A stretch of DNA of 25,292 bases from Candidatus Zipacnadia bacterium (GCA_029821215.1 JALGTV010000007.1:1-25292); one strand, 5' to 3'. Counted from the stretch's first letter, positions 14,981-22,289 are shown. Notes: generated by a model from the sequence alone, not told the origin. A program made the numbers and translations.

Positions 14981-15680
14981 AACATCGGGCAAAAACACCA
15001 GTAGCGTGGCGTTGTGGCAGGACAAATCCTGTGTAGCGGAAAGTGTTTTCGCCTCGCGCCAGGTTATCTGTCAGGTGTTGACCCAGGAGATTCTGGACGT
15101 GCTCGGCACTAAAATCGTCCCCGAGGCCCAGTTAGACGCGATTGCAGTGTCCGTTGGTCCCGGATCGTTTACTGGACTGCGGGTAGGGGTGGTAACTGCT
15201 AAGGTACTGGCGTACTGCTGCGGGATACCGGTGGTGGGGGTGTCAACCCCGGAGGCCTGGGCGGCGGAGACCAAGGCGGCAGCCAGAAGCTTGATCGCCG
15301 TTGTGCAGCCGGCCCGGAGAGATTATGTATATTTGACCACCTTTGAGAAAACCGACTCACCCATGGTGAAAGCACTAACATCGCCGCAGGTAATCAGCAG
15401 CCAGGACGCTGGCCAGATACTTGATGACGCCAGCCGCAGCCACCAGGTGTTCGTAACCGGGGACGCTACGGAGCAACTGGAGGCCCGGGTACTGGAAAAA
15501 TTAAGCCTGCCTGCTTCGGAGACGAACCGATCATCGGATGCGCCCCGGGCGGCTACCATTGCCCAGCTTGGTGGGGAGAAAGTCAGCGAGACCAATGCGG
15601 ACAGCGCTTTTAGGCTGCACCCTATATATATCGCCCTCTCGCAGGCCGAACGTAGCCAGGGAATAAATCTCGGCCTATAG
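14961..15680 (+). CDS. tsaB: tRNA t6A37 synthesis protein TsaB
   Basis: A 239-residue protein from ATG 14961. It has the ASKHA N-terminal motif MRILGIETSGKNTSSVALW and the highly conserved VSVGPGSFTGLRVGVVTAK. TsaB is an inactive TsaD paralogue that scaffolds the TsaB-TsaE-TsaD complex. GGGGAG precedes the ATG, which lies inside the end of tsaE; a TTG five codons earlier is less likely. It ends with the expected PIYIALSQAERSQGI-type tail. The length is near the family norm (about 230), and unlike its two downstream neighbours it looks intact. Confidence 0.93.
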   Translation: MRILGIETSGKNTSSVALWQDKSCVAESVFASRQVICQVLTQEILDVLGTKIVPEAQLDAIAVSVGPGSFTGLRVGVVTAKVLAYCCGIPVVGVSTPEAWAAETKAAARSLIAVVQPARRDYVYLTTFEKTDSPMVKALTSPQVISSQDAGQILDDASRSHQVFVTGDATEQLEARVLEKLSLPASETNRSSDAPRAATIAQLGGEKVSETNADSAFRLHPIYIALSQAERSQGINLGL

Positions 15681-15727
15681 AGTGAAGGAGAAGCCCCTGG
15701 TCAGCCTGGTTCTTCGGGGTCCAGCTA

Positions 15728-16150
15728 ATGAAGCCACGGGGACGACTGTATCTGGTGGCCATACTGGATGAGGCAATAGTGGGGTATATCGGTGCCAGCT
15801 ATTTCCGAGATGAGGGTCACATTGGCACCCTGGCAGTGCATGAGAGGCACCGGCGCGGTGGCATTGGTAAAGCATTGCTGCTGGTACTGTTGGAGCAGAT
15901 GCGGCAGCAAGGCTGCGATTGTGTTACACTGGAGTACCGGATTGGCAACTATCCGGCGGCCAGATTGTACGAGCAGACAGGGTTTGAGCAATGGGGTATC
16001 AAACGGGGCTACTACCACGACACCGGCGAAGATGCGGTAGAAGTCGCCATTAAGGGCTTAGGGACATCGGACTGGGGCGAGCGGCTGCACCAGCAGTTTG
16101 ATAGAGGGTGGACAGCGGATACTCAGCAATTATGTGGCCACCCAGGATGA
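15728..16150 (+). CDS. rimI: RimI-like N-acetyltransferase, N-terminus truncated
   Basis: A GNAT-fold protein with the acetyl-CoA signature RHRRGGIGKALL and the C-terminal LEYRIGNYPAARLYEQTGF and GYYHDTGEDA blocks of ribosomal-protein S18 alanine acetyltransferases. The first in-frame ATG gives 140 residues and starts mid-domain. Just upstream, the same frame reads SPWSAWFFGVQL, which matches the FPxPWSxxxF segment of the family, but a TGA at 15683 and no start codon follow. The first roughly 20 residues (beta1/alpha1) are absent. At the 3' end the frame runs about 30 residues past the normal end into sequence resembling the tsaD start. A GAAGGAG at 15684 has no matching in-frame start. The gene may be eroded, or the region carries sequence errors. 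Confidence 0.7.
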   Translation: MKPRGRLYLVAILDEAIVGYIGASYFRDEGHIGTLAVHERHRRGGIGKALLLVLLEQMRQQGCDCVTLEYRIGNYPAARLYEQTGFEQWGIKRGYYHDTGEDAVEVAIKGLGTSDWGERLHQQFDRGWTADTQQLCGHPG

Positions 16151-17036
16151 CCTGCATGGCGTCTTCGGGGGGGTGGTGCCAGAGATTGCTTCACGGCGGC
16201 ACACGGAGGTCATGACTATTGTCGTGGATGAGGCGTTGAAGCAAGCAGAGCGGACTCTGGGTGATATTGACCTTATCGCGGTCACCCATGGGCCGGGGTT
16301 GGAAGGCTCACTATTGGTGGGGGTCAGCGCGGCTAAGGGTTATGCCATCGCCACCGGCCGACCGTTAGTAGGGGTCAACCACCTGGAAGGGCACGTGATG
16401 TCCAATTTCGTGGCCCCTTGTCTGATAGCCTCAGGGGGACACACCGACTTGATACTGATGCGAGGTTTTGGTCACTATCAAATCATCGGTCAGACCCGCG
16501 ATGACGCTGCCGGGGAGGCGCTGGATAAGGCGGCGCGAGTGATGGGGCTGGGGTATCCGGGTGGCCCGGCTATCGAGCAGGCCGCCTTAAGTGGCAATCC
16601 GGCGGCCATCAGTTTCCCGCGCCCTGTGGTAAAAAACAGCTTGGATTTCAGCTTTGCTGGTCTGAAGACGGCACTGGTGCGTTATGTGCAAGAGGATGGA
16701 CTGGAGACGACCGATGGCGGCGTGGCTGATGTGGCCGCCAGTTTCCAGCAGGCGGTGGTGGATACGCTGGTGCGAGGTGTCAGAGAAGCCCTTCAAGAAT
16801 TCCCGGTGCGGCAAATGATGGTGTGTGGTGGGGTGGCAGCGAATACCACTTTGCGGCTGCAGATAAAGCAGTTGGAAAAAACCACCCGGATGCCGGTCGT
16901 CTTTCCGCCCCGCGATCTGTGTACGGATAACGCCGCTATGATAGCGGGTGCCGGCTATTTCCGTGCCTACCAGCAGGGGCCGAATGGCTTAGACTTGGAC
17001 GTGTTCTCAGCACTGCCTCTGGCAGAAGTTGATTAA
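16098..17036 (+). CDS. tsaD: tRNA N6-threonylcarbamoyltransferase TsaD, N-terminus missing
   Basis: A 312-residue open frame. It has the metal-binding NHLEGH (His95, His99), SGGHTDLI, DDAAGEALDKAARVMGL, SFPRPVVKNSLDFSFAGLKT and CGGVAANTTLR, all diagnostic of TsaD, the catalytic subunit of t6A synthesis. The normal start, an (I/V)LGIETSCDETAAAV-type phosphate-binding motif, is not in frame: the open frame starts at a TTG with IEGGQRILSN, the segment that should follow it. Upstream in the rimI frame one reads GLGTSDWGERL, a possible remnant with several indels. The stretch between NHLEGH and SGGHT is also about eight residues shorter than in E. coli TsaD. Either the gene is damaged or the assembly has local errors. 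Confidence 0.75.
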   Translation: MIEGGQRILSNYVATQDDLHGVFGGVVPEIASRRHTEVMTIVVDEALKQAERTLGDIDLIAVTHGPGLEGSLLVGVSAAKGYAIATGRPLVGVNHLEGHVMSNFVAPCLIASGGHTDLILMRGFGHYQIIGQTRDDAAGEALDKAARVMGLGYPGGPAIEQAALSGNPAAISFPRPVVKNSLDFSFAGLKTALVRYVQEDGLETTDGGVADVAASFQQAVVDTLVRGVREALQEFPVRQMMVCGGVAANTTLRLQIKQLEKTTRMPVVFPPRDLCTDNAAMIAGAGYFRAYQQGPNGLDLDVFSALPLAEVD

Positions 17037-17294
17037 CCTCCCCCGACGTCTTCTAATCTTCCAAGTCAAAGTCTCTGCGTCTGCCGTGTGGTCGCGGAAG
17101 TCAAACAGACTGGTAATGCCTTTGCTGTCCTTCAGCAGTGCAATATCCACGATGTAAGCAAATACAACTTTTACCGCTACCACGGCAAAGGGTGACCGAC
17201 AGTGCAATACGTTGCCAAGCCACTGACACGCATGTCCTAACGATCAGGGCCCGCTCGGCGGAGTCTTTATCTTTCTTCAGCAAACCATAGGAAC

Positions 17295-17345
17295 TGTGGA
17301 AAACTTCGTTGATAACTCGTTTGACAGTAGTTTTTCGGTGGAAAA
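17295..17345. other. Cluster of DnaA-box-like sites
   Basis: Three same-orientation near matches to the DnaA box (TTATCCACA) on the minus strand: TTTTCCACA (17295-17303), TTATCAACG (17307-17315) and TTTTCCACC (17337-17345). The first two are spaced 12 nt apart, as in bacterial origin arrays. No dnaA or dnaN gene is in the window and there is no obvious AT-rich unwinding stretch, so this could be a secondary DnaA site or chance. Confidence 0.35.
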
Positions 17346-17450
17346 GTGCCGATTTAGCGCAATTCGGCCTCCTACCGCCCGTAAAGGCTTTCATTACAGG
17401 AAGCCGGCTTCCATCGCAGGTGAGGGAACTTTTTGGGGGGCTGCTGCGTC

Positions 17451-17458
17451 TATAAAAT
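17451..17458 (+). promoter_or_regulatory. Possible -10 for the 17.5 kb RNA
   Basis: TATAAAAT sits about 13 nt upstream of a compact hairpin RNA candidate. The -35 at appropriate spacing is only a T-rich TTTTTG, so the promoter is tentative. Confidence 0.35.
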
Positions 17459-17465
17459 ACAAACC

Positions 17466-17566
17466 ACATAGCGAGGCGTCCTATTCCTGCAACCGCAGGA
17501 CAGCCAGGTCATGAGAAGGTTGTACCCTCCCTCCTTCACATACCACAAGGGACGCCTCGCTTTTTG
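17466..17566 (+). ncRNA. Candidate ~100-nt structured RNA with intrinsic terminator
   Basis: An 11-bp perfect G+C-rich closing stem, GCGAGGCGTCC (17471-17481) with GGACGCCTCGC (17550-17560), is followed immediately by TTTTT. Inside are a hairpin CCTGC-AACC-GCAGG (17486-17499) and a GAAGG/CCTTC pairing, giving a three-way junction. A TATAAAAT -10-like box lies just upstream. The shape and length recall small stable RNAs, but the conserved GGAAG-type apical loop of SRP RNA is absent, so the family is unknown. It could also be a mobile hairpin repeat, since a related AGGCGTC/GACGCCT core recurs at 24949-24994. Confidence 0.45.
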
Positions 17567-17584
17567 ATATCTATACCGTTTAGT

Positions 17585-17696
17585 ATCGCCCGACGAGCGT
17601 ACCAGGGAGAGTCGGTGGGAGTACATCCTCATCCCCAGATCAGACTGCATTTCTGAAAATGCAGCTTCGCCAGGAGGATGAACTGCTTGCCAATAC
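17585..17696 (-). ncRNA. Candidate minus-strand structured RNA
   Basis: Downstream of an extended -10 on the minus strand lies a nested hairpin: closing stem CATCCTC/GAGGATG (17624-17630 with 17674-17680) around a perfect 8-bp hairpin CTGCATTT/AAATGCAG (17645-17652 with 17657-17664). A second stem CCGAC/GTCGG follows (17590-17594 with 17611-17615). No coding capacity is convincing and no terminator is visible on this strand. Transcripts from here would converge on the neighbouring plus-strand RNA. Confidence 0.3.
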
Positions 17697-17702
17697 CATC
17701 TA

Positions 17703-17711
17703 ATTATACCA
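17703..17711 (-). promoter_or_regulatory. Extended -10 promoter element
   Basis: TGGTATAAT on the minus strand, the TGnTATAAT extended -10 pattern. No good -35 is seen, as is common for extended -10 promoters. It lies 60 bp past the end of the 864-residue protein gene and points into the nested-hairpin region. Confidence 0.4.
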
Positions 17712-17770
17712 GAGACCAACAGATATAAGAGCGGGGGCTGGGATTGCGACGCTAAGGGGCAAAAGCCGGT

Positions 17771-20365
17771 TCAGAAGGCCATGCTATATTCCAGGCGGCC
17801 CTCACACGAGCGTTCCAGGTCGTGGGCGTTGGCCGGGGGAATCCTACGCTGCAGGGTCAGAATCAGGCGGCCCCGATCACCCCACTCGCGGGTGTATTTG
17901 AGGTCCAGTACCGACGCGGGGACGGGCTTCTTGGGGTTGGGTTGGGGGACAAAGTCACCAGACAGATAGCTTATATCCACCTTGCCACCTTTTGTTTCCT
18001 GGCCACCGACAATCTTCAGCTTGAGGAATTGAGTGACTTGCTCCGGAGAGACCGGCTGAGAGAAGTCACAGTAGCGATATCCCACATCCAGGGTTATATC
18101 CCCAAAAACCTGGCGGGAAAGACCAAAATCATACCACGTGGCCGGCAGCACGTTTTTCCCATGACGGTCTAAGGGGTGCTCGACATAGCCCAATTGCATG
18201 GTTCCCCCCAGAGCCGGCAGGGCGAAGTGCAGACCACGCTCGCGGGCAGGTCGGCCCGGCTGGTCGGCATACTCCAGTTTCATATTCAGTCCTTGCGGCG
18301 CACCATGTTCCAGGGCCAGCCTTACTACCGGCTGATCCAACCGCTGCCACTTCTTCTGATCATACTCAGTAAACTGGAGTTTGACATCCAGTTTCTCGGG
18401 ATCGCCCCAGGCAAAGCGTACATCGTTGGCCGGCGCCCAGTCTTTACCCGGCCCACCCCAGGTAATATATCCCACCTGAACTCCCAGACTGCTGGCGCCG
18501 ATTTTGTCCTTAGTCAGATAAAGGTGGCGGAGACTGGTTGCCGAGTCGTCCTGCGAGTTGTGCTGCTCAAAGCGAGCATTAAGGGCCAGGTGTTTGCCCA
18601 TATCCAACCTGCCGGTGACCTTGCGGAAGCGGGTGGTCTGACCCGGACCGTCATCTTGTATCTGGTAATTGGCGGCCAGGTCCAGTCGCTTGATTGGCTG
18701 GGCGGTAAGATTGATGTTAGTGCTACGCTGGGTAGAGCGCTGAGAGTATTCGTTTATGAGATGGTTGCCTTTAATCCCGGCCCAGTCGGTAAACAACTGA
18801 AATTTGGGCGTCTGGATGAAGAAACGCCGCTGACGATTGATGCCGTTGTCGGTGGGAATGTTGATGGCCTGCCGCTCCAATTCCAGGGGCTCGCCGCTGA
18901 TAAGTATCGTCAAGTAACTGCGGTAGCGTATCTCATACTGGTTGGGCTCCCGCATTGTCATGCGGTTCTGTTCGAATTTAGCCGGAGTCCCAAACATATT
19001 GAAAGGTACTTGCAGAGCGGTAGTACGCAACTCTTGAGTGGGCTTTCTCTTTCGTTCAATTTGCTCAATACTGTGGGTGAGCCCCGCCTTATCACCCATA
19101 AAATGTAGCGGTGTAGCAAAAGCCAGTCGCGGTCGCTGGACTTCCTGGTCGTCATGCTTGGTGATATGCAGATGGTATTCCAAGGTGGTCTCGTCACCGA
19201 GCAGATGCAGGGTAGGGGTGTCAAGGGTAAGTTGGCGCACAGTCTCAGGAGTGCCGTTGTTGCTGATATGCTTGACCCTGGTGCGCAGGCTCAGACTCTG
19301 GCCCTGCACCTGGGTAGTCAAGTGGGCATCATATCCATGCTCGTAGCGATTAGGCTCGCGTACGGTTATGCGCTTGAGGGACAAATCGCCTGTTGTGCCC
19401 AGGAATCCCAGGGGAGTCTGGAAGGCGGTAGTGCGCACCTGCTGGGTGGGAGCATTCTTGCGATGGACCGGCTCCAGGCTGTAAGACAGACTGGAGCCAG
19501 AACGCACACTCTCCAGCGGGCAGAACAGCCGGACCGTACGCTCCTCGGTTTCCTGGCCATCTTTGCTGGTGATATTCTGGTGAAACTCGGCCTTGCCTTG
19601 ACCACCAAACAGCGCCAGGGGAGCCACCAGGTCGGTGGTTTTGACTTGTTTGTCGTGGATACCCTCGCTCTCAGTCAGCTTAGAGAAGGCGATCTGCCCA
19701 TCACCACCGCTAAATGGCAGCGCCAAACTGGCTTCCACCTGATGCCGATGCAGACCGATAACCTTCGGCGAATCGGTGTTGGTCAGCTTGGCAGCCAGAT
19801 CATAGCCTTCACCCAGACCAGTCTGTAGGGCCATGATGTGGGTAGTAAGCTCCTGGGGATCACCTGCCCCCGAGAACTGCTGGAGTTTCGTTTGCGCCAG
19901 GTGCAGCGAACCGCTGGAATCACCGGAGCCGAACGCCTGGATGAGACTGACAGTACGGGATTCTGTGCCACTAAGGAGAGTCTGTTGGAGGTTGGTAAGG
20001 GTACTGGTCTCCTGGGAGATGGCCAGCTTGGTTCGCGGGGTCAGTTCCAGGGACAGACCGTCAATGAGCTTCTCTTCCCACGCTTTACCCAGCAGGGCAT
20101 TATTGTGCTGAACCAGGGATTGCTTGTAGTTGTGATGCAGGTCTAATCCCGGTGCAGCCGTGATACTAAGGTCATAGCTGTCTATGTCCGCAACCGGCTG
20201 GTTGGCCGCCCAGGCCCCCTCGGTCTGCAATAGGCCCTGCACCCGAGGACGGTTAGGTTGGAAGCCCTCCCAAAGCCCGGCCTCCTGGGCATAAGCCAAT
20301 CCGCTGCCCCAGGTACAGAGTAGCATACCTAACAAGATTGTTAGCCGTAATCGTGTACTCATCAT
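17771..20365 (-). CDS. Putative outer-membrane beta-barrel protein with internal repeats
   Basis: An 864-residue exported protein. A signal peptide is clear: basic MMSTRLRL, a hydrophobic core, and an AYA|Q cleavage site near residue 26. The rest is beta-strand-rich with alternating polar and hydrophobic residues and ends in EYSMAF, the aromatic C-terminal strand typical of outer-membrane barrels. Residues 253-388 and 389-524 are a tandem duplication with a period of exactly 136 residues; for example TVREPNRYE at 334 and TMREPNQYE at 470. Weaker 30-45 residue beta-hairpin repeats extend on both sides. I do not recognise a named family; an LptD/OstA-like or porin-like role is only a guess. A consensus promoter lies at 20514-20543. 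Confidence 0.8.
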   Translation of the reverse strand: MMSTRLRLTILLGMLLCTWGSGLAYAQEAGLWEGFQPNRPRVQGLLQTEGAWAANQPVADIDSYDLSITAAPGLDLHHNYKQSLVQHNNALLGKAWEEKLIDGLSLELTPRTKLAISQETSTLTNLQQTLLSGTESRTVSLIQAFGSGDSSGSLHLAQTKLQQFSGAGDPQELTTHIMALQTGLGEGYDLAAKLTNTDSPKVIGLHRHQVEASLALPFSGGDGQIAFSKLTESEGIHDKQVKTTDLVAPLALFGGQGKAEFHQNITSKDGQETEERTVRLFCPLESVRSGSSLSYSLEPVHRKNAPTQQVRTTAFQTPLGFLGTTGDLSLKRITVREPNRYEHGYDAHLTTQVQGQSLSLRTRVKHISNNGTPETVRQLTLDTPTLHLLGDETTLEYHLHITKHDDQEVQRPRLAFATPLHFMGDKAGLTHSIEQIERKRKPTQELRTTALQVPFNMFGTPAKFEQNRMTMREPNQYEIRYRSYLTILISGEPLELERQAINIPTDNGINRQRRFFIQTPKFQLFTDWAGIKGNHLINEYSQRSTQRSTNINLTAQPIKRLDLAANYQIQDDGPGQTTRFRKVTGRLDMGKHLALNARFEQHNSQDDSATSLRHLYLTKDKIGASSLGVQVGYITWGGPGKDWAPANDVRFAWGDPEKLDVKLQFTEYDQKKWQRLDQPVVRLALEHGAPQGLNMKLEYADQPGRPARERGLHFALPALGGTMQLGYVEHPLDRHGKNVLPATWYDFGLSRQVFGDITLDVGYRYCDFSQPVSPEQVTQFLKLKIVGGQETKGGKVDISYLSGDFVPQPNPKKPVPASVLDLKYTREWGDRGRLILTLQRRIPPANAHDLERSCEGRLEYSMAF
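18794..19609 (-). repeat. Tandem 408-bp in-gene duplication
   Basis: Two adjacent 408-bp units (19202-19609 and 18794-19201) encode homologous 136-residue segments of the putative outer-membrane protein. Protein-level identity is clear in blocks such as PTQQVRTTAFQTP versus PTQELRTTALQVP, but the units have diverged, so the duplication is old. Confidence 0.75.
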
Positions 20366-20436
20366 TAGAGAGCTAAGAATTAACCCTGACCTGATTAGTA
20401 GTTAAGCTATTACACTATAATAGACAGATATACACA

Positions 20437-20489
20437 CCAATAGTTCTATTGGGCCAGACACATTGTACGTGGGGGCCCAATTGCCCCAA
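20437..20489. promoter_or_regulatory. Overlapping inverted repeats in the leader of the 864-aa protein
   Basis: A perfect palindrome CCAATAGTTCTATTGG (20437-20452) overlaps a second 8-bp inverted repeat ATTGGGCC/GGCCCAAT (20448-20455 with 20474-20481), which in turn overlaps a GGGGC/GCCCC hairpin (20472-20476 with 20483-20487). The pairings are mutually exclusive, so the segment could be an RNA switch or a multi-site operator; CCAAT/ATTGG occurs four times. It lies between the minus promoter and the start codon. Confidence 0.5.
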
Positions 20490-20513
20490 TGGCTGACATT
20501 TATACCTATTAAC

Positions 20514-20543
20514 ATTATACTACGGATAAGGTATCACTGTCAA
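20514..20543 (-). promoter_or_regulatory. Consensus promoter for the 864-aa protein gene
   Basis: Minus-strand TTGACA (20538-20543), 18-bp spacer, TATAAT (20514-20519). Both hexamers are perfect. Expected start near 20507, leaving about 140 nt of leader. Confidence 0.8.
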
Positions 20544-20613
20544 GGTAAATATCGTCATCTGTTAGACTACCTTGAGCGATTTCTGGAGCGCCGTGATTAA
20601 CCTACAATGTCAG

Positions 20614-20619
20614 TATAAT
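20614..20619 (+). promoter_or_regulatory. Possible -10 for the isomerase gene
   Basis: Perfect TATAAT on the plus strand, but without a good -35. It is flanked by an 8-bp inverted repeat AGACTACC/GGTAGTCT (20564-20571 with 20634-20641). It would give a leader of roughly 220 nt. Confidence 0.4.
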
Positions 20620-20668
20620 ATCATATTTCCACTGGTAGTCTGCATTGTCCTCCTTTCTCGTGAGCCAG

Positions 20669-20709
20669 CCAGTGCAAACGGCCCTTCCCCGGCCAGATGA
20701 TAGCACTGG
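20669..20709 (+). other. Hairpin in the isomerase leader
   Basis: Nested inverted repeats: CCAGTGC/GCACTGG (20669-20675 with 20703-20709) enclosing GGCC/GGCC (20680-20683 with 20691-20694). It lies between the putative -10 and a short upstream ORF and may shape translation of the isomerase mRNA. Confidence 0.4.
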
Positions 20710-20748
20710 CATGTGCCTTTACCACTGCCGAAATCAGGAGAAGGGATA

Positions 20749-20826
20749 ATGAAATTAGGGGCGAATTGTATAGTTCAGATGGATCAACACATATCAGTAA
20801 GCTATGCCCACCGAAAAGCCGATTAG
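20749..20826 (+). CDS. Possible 25-codon upstream ORF
   Basis: ATG at 20749 follows a good AGGAGAAGGG ribosome-binding site and opens a 25-residue frame beginning MKLGANCIVQMDQHISVSY and ending at TAG 20824-20826, 18 nt before the isomerase start. Its first residues resemble the isomerase segment QLKLGF, perhaps by chance. A leader peptide affecting the downstream gene is possible; no other evidence supports it. Confidence 0.3.
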   Translation: MKLGANCIVQMDQHISVSYAHRKAD

Positions 20827-20844
20827 TAAGAGAGGAGACAGCCG

Positions 20845-22281
20845 ATGACTATCAATGGCCAACTAAAATTAGGTTTTATCCCCACCCGGCGGGCGGTATT
20901 TAGCGCTGAGGACGCCGTGAAGTATCGGAAGATAATTGAGGCGCAATTGGATCAGTGGGAGGTGGACTACGTGGGGTTGGAGTGGCTGAATGATGAGGAG
21001 CTACTATACAGTCCGGCCGACGCCAGTGCCGTGGTGAAGCGCTTTCGCAATGAGGAGGTCCAGGCCCTGTTCTGTCCCCATTGCAATTTTGGGACAGAGG
21101 AGGCAGTTGCCAAGGTGGCTAAGGCCCTGGATGTGCCGGTACTGATCTGGGGGCCGCGGGATGAGGCTCCGCTGCCTGATGGGACCCGGCTACGGGATAC
21201 CCAGTGCGGGTTATTTGCCACGGCTAAAGCCCTGCAACGGCTGGGAGTGCCATTCACCTACATCGTCAACACCACCGTTGATGATCCCGTGTTTGAGCGG
21301 GGGTTTCATAATTTCATGGCAGCAGCAGCCGTGGTAAACGCTTTTCGCAATCTGCGTATTGGTCAGGTGGGGCCCCGCCCCCGGGAATTCTGGTCGGTAA
21401 TTGCTAATGAAGCCGAACTATTGGATCGGTTTGGCATTGAAGTAGTGCCGGTAGACCTGGGGACTATTGTGGAGTCTACCCGGCAGAAGGTGGCGTCGCC
21501 TGACGAGGGCCTCACCGAAGCCGTGGCTAATCTCAGACAGCGGGTCACGACAATCCAAGTAACTCATGAAGAACATCTGACGGTGTTAATGGCCTTCAGA
21601 ATGGTGTTGGAAGAGTGGGTAGAGGAGGAAGGGCTTTCTGGTCTGGCAGTACAGTGCTGGCCTGGCCTGCAAGAGACCTTGGGCATTGCGCCATGCGCCG
21701 CATTCAGTGAACTTATTGACGCGGGGATTCCTACTGCCTGTGAGACTGATATTCATGGGGCAATAAGCATGGCACTGGTCAGTGCTGCGGCCGGCGGAGG
21801 GACAGCGCCATTCCTGGCCGACTTGACCATCCGTCATCCCGACAATGACAACGCCGAGTTGTTGTGGCATTGTGGCCCCTTCCCCTATAGCCTGAAGGCC
21901 GAGGGCGAAGAAGCCTCCCTATCAGATCACTACATAATGGACCCAGGCCATGGCGCCGTTATGGAGTATCCGATTCGCGGGGGTGATATTACCGTGGCCC
22001 GCATGGATAGCGATGGATGGGATTACTGGTTGCTAATGGGTGAAGGGCACAGTACCGACGGGCCCCGTACCCGAGGGACCTACGTATGGCTGGAGGTAAA
22101 CAATTGGCCATTCTGGGAGGAGAAGTTGATCCGCGGGCCTTATATTCATCACGTCGCCGGTGTCCACGGGCGCGTGGCTCCAGTTCTATACGAAGCCTGC
22201 CGCTATATCTCCGGACTCAATGCTGATCCAGTGGAGCCGACTGAAGGGGATATTCAGGCATGGCTGCGCGGCCAGGCCTGA
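20845..22281 (+). CDS. L-fucose/L-arabinose isomerase-like protein
   Basis: A 478-residue protein of the L-fucose isomerase-like superfamily (COG2407 type). It opens with KLGFIPTRRAVF and has the N-terminal alpha/beta core (FCPHCNFGTEEAV, GLFATAKALQRLGVPF), then NTTVDDPVFERGFHNF and the metal-site candidates in CETDIHGAISMALVSA and IHHVAGVHGRVAPVLYEA. Characterised members interconvert aldoses and ketoses with Mn2+; many homologues are uncharacterised, so the sugar is uncertain. The ATG at 20845 follows a strong GAGGAG. It diverges from the outer-membrane gene across a 479-bp control region and stands alone, with no other sugar catabolic gene adjacent. Confidence 0.85.
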   Translation: MTINGQLKLGFIPTRRAVFSAEDAVKYRKIIEAQLDQWEVDYVGLEWLNDEELLYSPADASAVVKRFRNEEVQALFCPHCNFGTEEAVAKVAKALDVPVLIWGPRDEAPLPDGTRLRDTQCGLFATAKALQRLGVPFTYIVNTTVDDPVFERGFHNFMAAAAVVNAFRNLRIGQVGPRPREFWSVIANEAELLDRFGIEVVPVDLGTIVESTRQKVASPDEGLTEAVANLRQRVTTIQVTHEEHLTVLMAFRMVLEEWVEEEGLSGLAVQCWPGLQETLGIAPCAAFSELIDAGIPTACETDIHGAISMALVSAAAGGGTAPFLADLTIRHPDNDNAELLWHCGPFPYSLKAEGEEASLSDHYIMDPGHGAVMEYPIRGGDITVARMDSDGWDYWLLMGEGHSTDGPRTRGTYVWLEVNNWPFWEEKLIRGPYIHHVAGVHGRVAPVLYEACRYISGLNADPVEPTEGDIQAWLRGQA

Positions 22282-22289
22282 GCTACGAT

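Noticed and set aside
17101..17469. Minus-strand 122-residue ORF in the tsaD downstream gap, possible transposase remnant
   Set aside because: No DDE or other family motif is visible; the frame crosses the DnaA-box-like and RNA elements. It may be a chance ORF, and a decayed gene cannot be excluded.
17471..17560. SRP (4.5S) RNA
   Set aside because: Size and closing stem fit, but the conserved GGAAGGAAGCAGC-type domain IV is missing.
17450..17719. 89-residue minus-strand ORF across the hairpin elements
   Set aside because: It spans two strongly palindromic segments and has no recognisable domain.
20564..20641. 8-bp inverted repeat around the isomerase -10 as a defined operator
   Set aside because: One 8-bp pair at this distance is expected by chance in a 500-bp region, so it is only mentioned as context.
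20697..20903. 68-residue ORF overlapping the isomerase start
   Set aside because: Begins inside a hairpin, has no ribosome-binding site, and its end is in a shadow frame of the isomerase.
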